Assembly: GCF_014696615.1 (NCBI RefSeq)
Contig: NZ_JACJQJ010000024.1
Span: 1-64,000 of the forward strand
Direction of reading: 5' to 3'
Source: Nostoc linckia FACHB-104
GTDB taxonomy: Bacteria; Cyanobacteriota; Cyanobacteriia; Cyanobacteriales; Nostocaceae
DNA length: 64,000 nt
Within the stretch, counting starts at the first letter, position 1, and each line of letters starts with the position of its first letter. A program made the translations under genes and the position numbers. Below the pieces are notes generated by a model. That model saw only the letters and a program-made list of their open reading frames with translations. It was not told the DNA's origin and did no database searches. This document shows, one piece after another, positions 36,738-45,652 of this stretch.

Positions 36738-37141
36738 CCACTTAAGTTCGTAATTCTATTCAATTTCAGAAAAGTTTCATTATCAATGTACTATTGTAGT
36801 CAACTCAAGCCTAAGGTTTATGTCATTTAAAAGCGACTTAACCAAAAATGTACTATTGTAGCCAATTCTAGTAAGGACAAGAAAAATATGTATTTCTCAT
36901 TACAAGAATTTCTTTCCCGATGTGGCGGAAAATTTCCGAATAATCATAAGATAAACTTCAGAAATTGCAAAAACCTCTAACGAAGGTAAAATCATTCTCA
37001 ACAAAAAAAGCAGAGGGGAAAAATTTACGAAAACTCAAAAATTAAATACATACAGGAGTAGTTACAGTAAAAATCAAATTCCTGTTATGATACGCGTGTC
37101 ATTTGTGATTATGGTGTGGTGTGGTGTAAGAGGAGTAATCA
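36738..37141. promoter_or_regulatory. 404-bp divergent region nadD/murC with a 15-bp direct repeat
   Basis: AATGTACTATTGTAG occurs at 36785-36799 and again at 36847-36861 (62 bp apart), each followed by YCAA. The rest is AT-rich. A ribosome binding site GAGGAG lies just upstream of murC. Operator function of the repeat is a guess. Confidence 0.45.
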
Positions 37142-38605
37142 ATGAGTAATAATTCTGTAGATTTTAGCGGTAGACCATTTCATTTCATTGGGATCGGCGG
37201 TATAGGAATGTCTGCTCTGGCATACGTTCTTGCTAAACGTCAATTACCAGTATCTGGTTCAGATTTACGCCCTAATCATATAACGCGAAAATTAGAATCT
37301 ATCGGCACACATATTTTTAGTAGACAAGAGGCAAGTAATCTCGAATTCTTTCGACCTCTAGTATCTTCAGGAGTAGGATTAAACTCTCGCTTAGAATCAC
37401 ATGGCAATACCAACACAATACTGCCGCAAGTAATTTGTTCAACAGCAATTAACACTACTAATTTAGAATACAAAGCAGCCCTAGAATTGGGATGCCCAAT
37501 TTTACATCGTTCAGATGTACTAGCTGCTTTAATAGCCGATTACCACAGCATTGCTGTAGCTGGAACCCACGGTAAAACTACAACCAGTAGTATGATTGGC
37601 TATATGCTGCTGCAAGCTGGTTTAGATCCAACTATTTTAGTGGGTGGCGAAGTCAATGCTTGGGAAGGCAATGCCAGATTGGGAGAAAGCCAGTATTTAG
37701 TAGCAGAAGCAGATGAATCAGATGGTTCTTTAGTAAAACACGCTCCAGCAATTGGCGTGATTACTAATATTGAACTGGATCATCCTGATCATTATGAAAC
37801 ATTAGAGGAAGTTGTTGATATTTTTCAAAAGTTTGCCCAAGGATGCCAAACCTTAGTAGGTAGCATTGATTGTGCAACAGTACGCGATCGCCTAAAACCA
37901 ACGATCACCTACAGCCTACACACTGATACCAACGCTGACTATACTGTCACTAATATTGACTATCGTGCTGATGGCACCACTGCCTTAGTTTGGGAACGCG
38001 GCAAAGCTTTAGGGATGTTGAATTTGCGACTGCTCGGTCGGCATAACCTTAGCAACGCTTTAGCATCTGTAGCTGTCGGTCGATTTGTAGGTCTAGAATT
38101 TGGGGAAATTGCTAAAGGTATTGCCACCTTTGAAGGCGCAAGACGGCGCTTTGAGTTTCGCGGTGAAGTTGATGGTATCACCTTTATCGATGACTACGCT
38201 CATCACCCCAGCGAAATTCGTGCTACTCTAGCTGCGGCCCGCTTGCAAGCCAGACCAGGACAAAGAGTTGTGGCGATTTTTCAACCCCATCGCTATAGCC
38301 GCACACTGACATTTTTAGAAGAATTTGCAGAATCCTTTACTCATGCTGATTTGGTAGTGCTAACTGATATTTACAGTGCTGGAGAACCGAATTTAGGGCA
38401 AATCAGCGGTGAAATATTGGCAGCAGCAATTGCAAAACAGCATCCACAGGTTGTATATCAACCAACCTTGAGTTTAGTATGTGAATACCTACTTAAAGGC
38501 TTGCGACCAGGGGATTTAGCGCTGTTTCTCGGTGCTGGAAACTTGAATCAGGCAATTCCTGATGTCATTGCTACACTGCGCGAACCAGCAACAGCCACAT
38601 CTTAA
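37142..38605 (+). CDS. murC: UDP-N-acetylmuramate--L-alanine ligase
   Basis: 487 aa. N-terminal HFIGIGGIGMSALAYVLAKR, ATP-binding AGTHGKTTTSSMIGYML, EADESDGSL and ITNIELDHPDHYETLEEV, C-terminal GRHNLSNALASVAVG, DDYAHHPSEIRATLAA and FQPHRYSRT. Adds L-alanine to UDP-MurNAc in peptidoglycan synthesis. Followed by murB after 131 bp on the same strand. Confidence 0.98.
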   Translation: MSNNSVDFSGRPFHFIGIGGIGMSALAYVLAKRQLPVSGSDLRPNHITRKLESIGTHIFSRQEASNLEFFRPLVSSGVGLNSRLESHGNTNTILPQVICSTAINTTNLEYKAALELGCPILHRSDVLAALIADYHSIAVAGTHGKTTTSSMIGYMLLQAGLDPTILVGGEVNAWEGNARLGESQYLVAEADESDGSLVKHAPAIGVITNIELDHPDHYETLEEVVDIFQKFAQGCQTLVGSIDCATVRDRLKPTITYSLHTDTNADYTVTNIDYRADGTTALVWERGKALGMLNLRLLGRHNLSNALASVAVGRFVGLEFGEIAKGIATFEGARRRFEFRGEVDGITFIDDYAHHPSEIRATLAAARLQARPGQRVVAIFQPHRYSRTLTFLEEFAESFTHADLVVLTDIYSAGEPNLGQISGEILAAAIAKQHPQVVYQPTLSLVCEYLLKGLRPGDLALFLGAGNLNQAIPDVIATLREPATATS

Positions 38606-38736
38606 TTGTTGACACTGGCTAGGTTTCATTTGGGAAACAACTGTCTTGTTACCCTGCAATCTTTTCTCAAAATTTAATAGTACAGCCGTACTATTACGGC
38701 GGAAAAATGTAAAAATTTCACTTAATCGACCGAAAG

Positions 38737-39735
38737 ATGACAATCTCCCAGGCAGCTGGCAGCGTCTGCACAGTTTCTACTTTAACTTCAGAGAAACAGG
38801 AAACAGCTAATTCCGTCAAAAATCAGGTAATTTGCTTGCCTGATACTGATTGTGCAATCAAATCCCAAGCTTCCTTGTCAGCGTTTACTTCCTATAGAGT
38901 GGGTGGGGCTGCTGAATGGTATGTTGCCCCCCGCAACTTAGAAGCACTGCAAGCAAGCATGAAGTATGCAAAAGAACATGAGATTCCAGTGACGATACTG
39001 GGTGCAGGTTCTAATTTATTAGTAAGCGATCGCGGTTTACCAGGCTTAGTGATTGCTACTCGTCATTTAAGATATAGTCACTTTGACCCAGCAACAGGGC
39101 AATTAACCGTTGCCGCAGGGGAATCAATTCCCAGCTTGGCATGGCAAGCCGCAGATTTAGGCTGGGAAGGTCTAGAGTGGGCAGTGGGCATCCCTGGAAC
39201 CGTTGGGGGCGCTGTAGTCATGAATGCTGGGGCACACAATAGCTGTACCGCAGATATGTTAATCAGCGCTCAGGTATTGTCACCCGATGGCACAATCGAA
39301 ACTCTGACTCCAGAGGAGTTAGGTTACAGCTACCGCACTTCATTATTGCAAGGTAGCAATCGCATAGTCACTCAAGCTACCTTCCAACTACGCCCTGGTG
39401 CCGACCCCACAAAAGTTATTGCCATTACCAAGGAACATAAACAGCACCGACTTAGCACCCAACCCTACAACTATCCTAGTTGTGGGAGCGTTTTCCGCAA
39501 TCCCAAACCTTACTCAGCAGGCTGGTTAATAGAACAAACAGGGTTAAAAGGCTTCCAAATTGGAGGAGCACAAGTTGCATTACTCCATGCTAATTTTATC
39601 GTCAACCGTGGTGGGGCAAAAGCTAGCGATATCTTCTCCCTGATCCGTCATATTCAGCACAAAGTACAAGACCAGTGGTCAATTTGGTTAGAGCCAGAAG
39701 TCAAAATGCTCGGCGAGTTTCAGGCGGCTTGTTGA
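38737..39735 (+). CDS. murB: UDP-N-acetylenolpyruvoylglucosamine reductase
   Basis: 332 aa. FAD-binding [60 protein letters not shown] and the C-terminal [20 protein letters not shown], where the serine of GSVFRNP is catalytic, then [18 protein letters not shown]. An N-terminal extension of ~45 residues precedes the core. Reduces UDP-GlcNAc-enolpyruvate to UDP-MurNAc. Confidence 0.97.
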   Translation: MTISQAAGSVCTVSTLTSEKQETANSVKNQVICLPDTDCAIKSQASLSAFTSYRVGGAAEWYVAPRNLEALQASMKYAKEHEIPVTILGAGSNLLVSDRGLPGLVIATRHLRYSHFDPATGQLTVAAGESIPSLAWQAADLGWEGLEWAVGIPGTVGGAVVMNAGAHNSCTADMLISAQVLSPDGTIETLTPEELGYSYRTSLLQGSNRIVTQATFQLRPGADPTKVIAITKEHKQHRLSTQPYNYPSCGSVFRNPKPYSAGWLIEQTGLKGFQIGGAQVALLHANFIVNRGGAKASDIFSLIRHIQHKVQDQWSIWLEPEVKMLGEFQAAC

Positions 39736-39959
39736 TCGGGAGAAATCCAGACTAGAGGCTAGTAGCGCTATGCGGAAGTCAACGCTTTTTCCTAGTTGTG
39801 TGGACAAGATCATCTTGAATTGCTAGCCCCTAGCTCCTTAATCTCTAGCCCCTCATCCTAGTCCGTAGCATTAATTATGAGTAAAAAAAGAGGCAATTTG
39901 CCTACCGCATCTATAATTGAATTTGATTTGTTATTGAACGCACACGCGGACTATTTATT

Positions 39960-40307
39960 ATGACAGGAAAAGGACAGGGTTTTGGCTTTGGCTTGGGAAA
40001 AATGAAAGAACTGGCCGAAGCTTTCAAAAAAGCGCAGCAAGTTCAAGAAGGCGCAAAGCGGCTCCAAGAAGAATTGGAGCAAATGGAGATTCAAGGAGAG
40101 TCTGGCGGTGGTCTAATCAAGGTAATTGTCAGCGGCAACCAAGAACCCAAGCGAGTGGAAATTTCTCCAGAAGCTTTGGGAGAAGGTGCAGAAGTACTGT
40201 CCGATTTGGTGACAGTAGCCATGAAAGATGCCTACAACAAGTCCACAGCTACAATGCGGGAACGCATGGAAGATTTAACCAGTGGACTGGAACTACCTGG
40301 ATTTTAG
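39960..40307 (+). CDS. YbaB/EbfC nucleoid-associated protein
   Basis: 115 aa. [61 protein letters not shown] is the YbaB pattern of a coiled helix and beta hairpin. Dimeric DNA-binding nucleoid protein. Follows murB, as in Anabaena. Confidence 0.94.
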   Translation: MTGKGQGFGFGLGKMKELAEAFKKAQQVQEGAKRLQEELEQMEIQGESGGGLIKVIVSGNQEPKRVEISPEALGEGAEVLSDLVTVAMKDAYNKSTATMRERMEDLTSGLELPGF

Positions 40308-40398
40308 TCACTAGTCATTAGTCATTAGTCATTAGTCCTAAATCATAATAGTTGTGGACAAATGACAAATGACTAAGGACAAAGGACAAAAGATATTT

Positions 40399-40884
40399 AT
40401 GCCCTACAAGCTACTGTTTGTCTGCCTGGGGAATATCTGTCGCTCACCATCGGCAGAAAATATTATGAATCATCTCATCGAACAGGCAGACTTGAACGAT
40501 GAGATAATTTGCGATTCTGCTGGCACCTCTAGCTATCACATTGGTAGCCCACCTGACCGTCGCATGAGTGCTGCGGCTGCGAAAAAATTAGGGATTAAAC
40601 TGCGCGGTCATGCTCGCCAGTTTCGTAAATCTGACTTTCAAGATTTTGACTTAATTTTGGCGATGGATCAGGAAAACTACGACAATATCTTGGCTTTGGC
40701 GGCAACACAGCAAGACCGCGATCGCGTCCATTTAATGTGTGAGTTTTGTTCTCGCTATACCCTAAAAGAAGTCCCTGACCCTTATTACGGTGGTAGTGAT
40801 GGATTCGAGCAAGTAATTGATTTACTGGTTGATGCTTGTGAAGGTCTGCTCAAATATGTTTTAAGTCAGCAAGCACGCGCTTAG
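40399..40884 (+). CDS. Low-molecular-weight protein-tyrosine phosphatase
   Basis: 161 aa from MPYKLLFVCLGNICRSPSAE (ATG 40399). The P-loop is CLGNICRS (Cx5RS) and the acid loop is VPDPYYGG with the catalytic aspartate. Dephosphorylates tyrosine residues; a Wzc-type kinase is encoded 12 kb away, but no direct link is shown. Upstream heptamers (GTCATTA, 40307-40336) separate it from ybaB. Confidence 0.95.
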   Translation: MPYKLLFVCLGNICRSPSAENIMNHLIEQADLNDEIICDSAGTSSYHIGSPPDRRMSAAAAKKLGIKLRGHARQFRKSDFQDFDLILAMDQENYDNILALAATQQDRDRVHLMCEFCSRYTLKEVPDPYYGGSDGFEQVIDLLVDACEGLLKYVLSQQARA

Positions 40885-41049
40885 ATATGCCTACAAAATC
40901 GGAGATTGATTTAAGGCAATTTTTTCCTGCTTACTAGCTAAAAATTAGCTTAATACTGATGACTGAAGTCAGAGACCTGGGATATTTCTTTACGGAGCGT
41001 AATATTGGTCTATCTGACTCAGCACTTCCTCAGTAATCTACTCAATCTT

Positions 41050-41829
41050 TTATTCTACTAGACCATGCTTCATTGCAAACCGTACTAGTTCGGCACGGTT
41101 ACTAGTTGCTGTTTTCCTCAATAAACTACTCACGTACTTTTCTACAGTCCGCGCACTCAGATGTAATTGATGACCCATTTCGGCATTTGAAAGCCCATGA
41201 GTTAAAAGTTCTAACACTTCTTGTTCTCTAGGTGTTAGATCTGAGAGCATTGGGGATTTCTGAACTTGAGTCATTTGAGATGGTTGGGCTGTCATCGGTT
41301 TTGTTGACTGAGAATTGCCAAAATTTTCTTGTTCAGAAAAACGGTACTCTGATTGAATAATTTGCGATCGCTCTAACAAGTTGCGAATAGCAGCGGCTAA
41401 CTCTTCCAGCTCAAAAGGTTTGGGTAAGTACAAATCACACCCCGACTGATAGCCCAGAATCCTTTCTTGAGTCTTTGTCCGCGCTGTTAATAAAATTACA
41501 GGTAATAAACGGAACTTTGGTTGTTGACGTACTCGGCGCACCAACTCATAGCCATTCATTCGTGGCATGACAATATCGGTGACAATTAGATCGGGATGAT
41601 ACTCCTCCACCATCAATAAAGCCTCTTGACCGTCATTAGCGGTGATTACTGAATAGCCAGAGAGTTCAAGATAATCACTAATAGACAGACGAGTGCCCAG
41701 ATCATCATCCACTACAAGGATCATCAAGGGCATGGACAGTACACCCCTAGCATTGGTTTGACTTGGCAATTGACTTTTATGAGCACTATTAGTGAACACA
41801 GGCGATAATAGTGTGTTCTTATGTTTCAT
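41050..41829 (-). CDS. NarL/LuxR-type response regulator
   Basis: 259 aa as read from 41829; a start at 41733 (MPLMILVVDDDLGTRLSISD) is also likely because receivers begin close to the DDD. Receiver domain: VDDD, phospho-aspartate D in DLIVTDIVMPRMNGYELVRR, T in ILLTARTK, K in YLPKPFELEEL. C-terminal LuxR helix-turn-helix LTPREQEVLELLTHGLSNAE and HLSARTVEKYVSSLLRKT. Orphan: no kinase adjacent. The inducing signal is unknown. Confidence 0.94.
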   Translation of the reverse strand: MKHKNTLLSPVFTNSAHKSQLPSQTNARGVLSMPLMILVVDDDLGTRLSISDYLELSGYSVITANDGQEALLMVEEYHPDLIVTDIVMPRMNGYELVRRVRQQPKFRLLPVILLTARTKTQERILGYQSGCDLYLPKPFELEELAAAIRNLLERSQIIQSEYRFSEQENFGNSQSTKPMTAQPSQMTQVQKSPMLSDLTPREQEVLELLTHGLSNAEMGHQLHLSARTVEKYVSSLLRKTATSNRAELVRFAMKHGLVE

Positions 41830-42288
41830 ACTATGACAGGTTTAACAATTAATTACTGCCTCAGGACTGATTTATTAAGAAAAACTTAAATCTTTAGAAA
41901 TTGTTAAAGAAATGTAACGCGCCCTGAAATTTTATTAATGGAAAACTGTAGAAAATTTTGTACTTCATCACAAATAACCAATACGTTAGAGTAATCTTTT
42001 ACCTTACTGTAAATTACAATCTACTAAATCAACAGTCTGGTTGAGGTAAAAGTTAGCAGAAAATTCTAGCTTGAAAATAGGGTTGACTGTTGACTGGGAA
42101 GAGTGGTTTTTATCTTTAGTTGTGGTTTTTTCCTCCCAAGGGCTAGCTTGAGAACAGAAAAAAGCTAAATTAATAGGATGAGTCTGATATCCATAGTCAC
42201 CAGATATAGTGGTTTAATATAGCCCTGATAAATTTCTCAGCTAGTTCAAACGATTATTTAGATAAATTTTACTACCGTATAATTTTCA
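41830..42288. other. 459-bp divergent spacer, no gene seen
   Basis: AT-rich region between the response regulator and smpB. GTTGACTGTTGACTGGGAAGA at about 42082-42102 recurs at 58211-58231 with one difference. No promoter motif is clear. Confidence 0.5.
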
Positions 42289-42756
42289 ATGAGCGACAAG
42301 AGCGAAGGTTACAAAGTAATTAGCGACAATCGTCAAGCCCGTTATTTGTATGAAATCCTAGAAACCTACGAAGCTGGAATTCAGCTGACGGGAACCGAGG
42401 TGAAGTCCATTCGTGCAGGTAAGGTTAATCTTCAAGATGGCTATGCTTTAATTCGCAATGGCGAAGCATGGTTAATCAACGTGCATATTTCTCCTTACGT
42501 TGCTAGTGGACAATATTTTAATCATGAACCACGCCGTACACGCAAACTATTACTACATCGTCAAGAACTCCGCAAGCTAATTGGCAAAGTTGAACAGCAA
42601 GGTTTAACTTTAGTTCCCTTAAAAATGTACTTCAAACGTGGCTGGGTAAAAGTCAGTATAGCTCTTGGCAAAGGTAAAAAGCTGCACGATAAGCGCGACG
42701 ACCTCAAACGGCGACAAGACCAACGCGACATTCAACGCGCAATCAAAAATTATTAG
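42289..42756 (+). CDS. smpB: SsrA-binding protein SmpB
   Basis: 155 aa. ISDNRQARYLYEILETYEAG IQLTGTEVKSIRAGKVNLQD GYA and VHISPYVASGQYFNHEPRRT RKLLLHRQEL are canonical SmpB; basic tail DKRDDLKRRQDQRDIQRAIK. Delivers tmRNA to stalled ribosomes. No ssrA gene was recognised beside it. Confidence 0.97.
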   Translation: MSDKSEGYKVISDNRQARYLYEILETYEAGIQLTGTEVKSIRAGKVNLQDGYALIRNGEAWLINVHISPYVASGQYFNHEPRRTRKLLLHRQELRKLIGKVEQQGLTLVPLKMYFKRGWVKVSIALGKGKKLHDKRDDLKRRQDQRDIQRAIKNY

Positions 42757-43139
42757 CAGGATTGAGAGGGAACAGGGAAATTTTCATAATTAAAATGAGG
42801 AAGCTATCTGTGGGAGTAGGTTTCCTATTTTGAGCCTTAGCGATGGAGGTGCTTTACTGGCGTTGATTTGTACAAGGTCGCATTTCTTCTCTCTGTAAAA
42901 CGCTATGCTAACGTACTTTGTGTTAGCTTAAAAAATATTTTTATTTTTTCATAAGTAAATTTAGTTGAGCTTTTCGCAATATTTAAGGGAAGATTTTAAA
43001 TCTGTTCCCTTTTCCCGGCTATTGTATATCCTGAGTGTGAGTTCTAAAACAGCTGAGTTTATCGCCGCAGATTGATTTTCTTGATGCTGAGACTCGATAC
43101 AGTGGTGAGTAACTTTGGAAGGGATGAGGAACTTACAAC
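42757..43139. other. 383-bp spacer, no gene seen
   Basis: AT-rich leader DNA between smpB and the WGxxGxxG gene. GAAGGGATGAGGAAC lies shortly before the next start and may be its ribosome binding site. Confidence 0.4.
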
Positions 43140-43430
43140 ATGAAACGGAATTTAACTAAAGTAATTGGTACTGGTGTTCTCACATTAAGCATGGGCATTT
43201 TGACCTTAACTTCACCTGTGAAAGCCCAAACTGGTGACTCTGGAACTAGCACTGGAACAACCACAACAGCCCCGACTACAACAACTTACGAGCGCAATGA
43301 TTTTGATTGGGGTTGGTTGGGTTTACTTGGCTTGTTAGGTTTAGCAGGTTTGACAGGTAAAAAACGTGATGACGAACCAACCCGTTATCGCGATCCCAGT
43401 ACTCCGGGTGCTAGTACCTATAGAGATTAA
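43140..43430 (+). CDS. Small secreted WGxxGxxG protein
   Basis: 96 aa. Signal peptide MKRNLTKVIGTGVLTLSMGI ending near VKA-QTG, a Ser/Thr/Gly linker (TGDSGTSTGTTTTAPTTTT), then FDWGWLGLLGLLGLAGLTGK KR and a charged end. This is the WGxxGxxG(-CTERM) layout: hydrophobic glycine segment followed by basic residues, as in protein-sorting tails. Whether a sortase-like or rhomboid enzyme cuts it is not known to me. Isolated gene, oriented away from smpB. Confidence 0.85.
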   Translation: MKRNLTKVIGTGVLTLSMGILTLTSPVKAQTGDSGTSTGTTTTAPTTTTYERNDFDWGWLGLLGLLGLAGLTGKKRDDEPTRYRDPSTPGASTYRD

Positions 43431-43455
43431 GCAATTGCTAGTTGGAATTTAAATA

Positions 43456-43550
43456 AGGTTCGGTTAAGAGGGACAAAATAAAGGGATGAATTCAAAGATG
43501 CACCCCTTTTCCCGAATAATCAGCGATATGAAAAATGCTTAACCGAACCT
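43456..43550. mobile_element. 95-bp MITE-like element with 13-bp perfect terminal inverted repeats
   Basis: AGGTTCGGTTAAG (43456-43468) and CTTAACCGAACCT (43538-43550) are perfect inverted repeats flanking 69 bp without coding potential. It sits between convergent genes. No target-site duplication is evident. It could instead be part of a long-loop terminator. Confidence 0.5.
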
Positions 43551-43584
43551 GATTGCTAGTAGTTTGGCTGACAATTAATTATTT

Positions 43585-45012
43585 TTAGCTGGCCGCAGGT
43601 TCAGAGTTAGTCGAATTGAACTCAGAAGTCCTATTTTTAGCTAAAGGTGTCCAGTAGCTAGCAACCAAGGCTACCAATAGCCACCAAATACTATTCACCT
43701 CGGGACGGAACCAGACTGTATCAAAAGTACCATGAGCCAGCATACCAACCATTGAGGCGATCGCCCCAATTAACCAAAATCCTTCAACACTTCCTATTTG
43801 TCGCCAGCGTTTGATTTGTAAGTAGCCTGTATTGAAAGTCACAATCAGGAGCCAAATAAAACAGCCTAAACCAACAAAGCCTGTTTCTACAGCAATTTCT
43901 AACAAAATGGAATAAGCACTCAAAGCGCTATAACGAGGCTGTTGGTAAAGGGGATAAATTTTATTAAAAGCATTATGGCCCGGGCCAATACCTAAAATTG
44001 GGCGATCGCCAATCATCTTAAAGACAGCATCCCAAACATTGCGACGGAAGTTGTTACTACTATCTTGACGGTCAGCAAAAATGCTGAAAATCCGCAGGCG
44101 TAAGGGCTCAATAAATATTACTGCTAACAGTAATATTCCTAATAAACCGCCAAGAAGAATCGGCAATGACCAAGTTCGCCAGAAAGCGGGCATTTGCCAA
44201 CTCCACCAATAGATTAGCAATGCCGTCGTTGCTAATACTGCGGCTACTAAACCAATCCAACCACCACGACTAAAAGTCAGTACTAAACAGGAACCGTTAA
44301 CAATTAACGCTGTCAATGCTAGTGCTTTCTTACACCAGCCTTGCCAGGCAAAAATTGCTACCAAGCTAAAAACTACTGCGGGCAAAAGATACCCAGCCAA
44401 TAAATTGGGATTGCCTAAATAACTGTAGACTCTGGTAGTTTTGGACAAAGGTGATTCTGGATCTGTCCAAGTTGCTAATGCAGGTGCGCCAAAAAACCAT
44501 TGCTGCATTCCATATACACTCACAATTAGCGACACGTGTATATAGAGAGCAATTAACCAAGAGCGTAGGCGAGATGACCTCAATACCCTTGCACAAAGGG
44601 CAAATAGCAGCAAATATAGGGTTAAAGTAACCAAATCGTTCAATGCCGCTTTTTTGACTGGTGAGAATGCTGTAGCTATTACCGCAATTGCCCAGTAAAG
44701 CAATACCAGTAGGTGAATAGGGGTAAATGATGAGGAATTTGTTGGTGTTGCTTCATCCGATAAAGTTAGCAATAACCAAAATACTCCACAAGCTGCCAAC
44801 AACAATCCAAGTAAGGTAGTTGAAACAAAGGGAGCCAGACAATATATAACGCTCAGTAAGGCAGCGGCGATTGTGTCTCCCCACTGTAGCAATATACTAC
44901 TTTGCCGCCACGAAGATAACAGACCTACTATAGATCTGTATAGGTAGCTAGTAGCAAAATATTCTTTGACCGTTAAAGACGATAGAGTGAATTGTTGCCA
45001 GACTAAATTCAT
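43585..45012 (-). CDS. ictB: IctB-like / O-antigen ligase-family membrane protein
   Basis: 475 aa from MNLVWQQFTLSS (ATG 45012). About ten or more membrane segments (LLGLLLAACGVFWLLLTLSD, PIHLLVLLYWAIAVIATAFS, LPILLGGLLGILLLAVIFIE) and the Wzy/WaaL-like signature GNPNLLAGYLLPAVVFS, TFSRGGWIGLV and GIGPGHNAFNKIYPLY. Cyanobacterial members are annotated IctB, once proposed as a bicarbonate transporter; the superfamily otherwise ligates O-antigen. The transport role is not settled. Confidence 0.88.
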   Translation of the reverse strand: MNLVWQQFTLSSLTVKEYFATSYLYRSIVGLLSSWRQSSILLQWGDTIAAALLSVIYCLAPFVSTTLLGLLLAACGVFWLLLTLSDEATPTNSSSFTPIHLLVLLYWAIAVIATAFSPVKKAALNDLVTLTLYLLLFALCARVLRSSRLRSWLIALYIHVSLIVSVYGMQQWFFGAPALATWTDPESPLSKTTRVYSYLGNPNLLAGYLLPAVVFSLVAIFAWQGWCKKALALTALIVNGSCLVLTFSRGGWIGLVAAVLATTALLIYWWSWQMPAFWRTWSLPILLGGLLGILLLAVIFIEPLRLRIFSIFADRQDSSNNFRRNVWDAVFKMIGDRPILGIGPGHNAFNKIYPLYQQPRYSALSAYSILLEIAVETGFVGLGCFIWLLIVTFNTGYLQIKRWRQIGSVEGFWLIGAIASMVGMLAHGTFDTVWFRPEVNSIWWLLVALVASYWTPLAKNRTSEFNSTNSEPAAS

Positions 45013-45652
45013 AAAAAACGCTGTGACCAATTAGCACGCCCGCGTAGGACTTGGACTTAATCATAATGCGGGTAGAAATAAAATGGTAATCAAGCAAATT
45101 GTCAATGGGGGAATTTGATTAACAGTCCATCATCATTATTCAGTATTGATGACTTATAACCAGGGACTATTGACCATAATTTGACAAATTGGCTTGCGTG
45201 CTAGTTTTCACAGCTATTTAGTCATTGAGGAAATATAATGCTGATTGTTGAGTAAAAGAAAATTTATGTTCATTCCCTATATTTTAGATACCAGCTTCTT
45301 AATGGAGGAGCTATGCGATCGCCCGCACGGGTTGAGATTAAAAATAGGGGCTAGGGAATAAAGATTTTCTATTTGGTTTTTGCTTGTTCCTATGATGAGT
45401 TTGGGAAAAGGGTGTAAGGATTTAGGGAATATTCCTTTTTTATGCTGATTTATGACATTTTTTTGGGAATTGCTGATTGGAAAAAGTGCGATATTACTGA
45501 ACTATAAATTTTAGTCTCTAGTACTACTACGTTGAATGCGTAATCACATGATCTACAAGGGTTGCAGTTGTTGGGAAGCCGTTATCTGTTTACGCTGTGC
45601 TGTACTAGTCCCTTTTTCATAATTCCAGATATAAACAGTTTGTGACGTTTAC
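45013..45652. other. 640-bp spacer, no supported gene
   Basis: AT-rich DNA. A 31-codon frame at 45267 (MFIPYILDTSFLMEEL) faintly resembles a PIN toxin start but ends at once. A heptamer-like GGGGCTAGGGAATAA occurs at 45350. No promoter box is clear. Confidence 0.45.

Noticed and set aside
45267-45362. 31-codon frame starting MFIPYILDTSFLMEEL
   Set aside because: PIN-like only in the first residues and stops immediately; too short to support.
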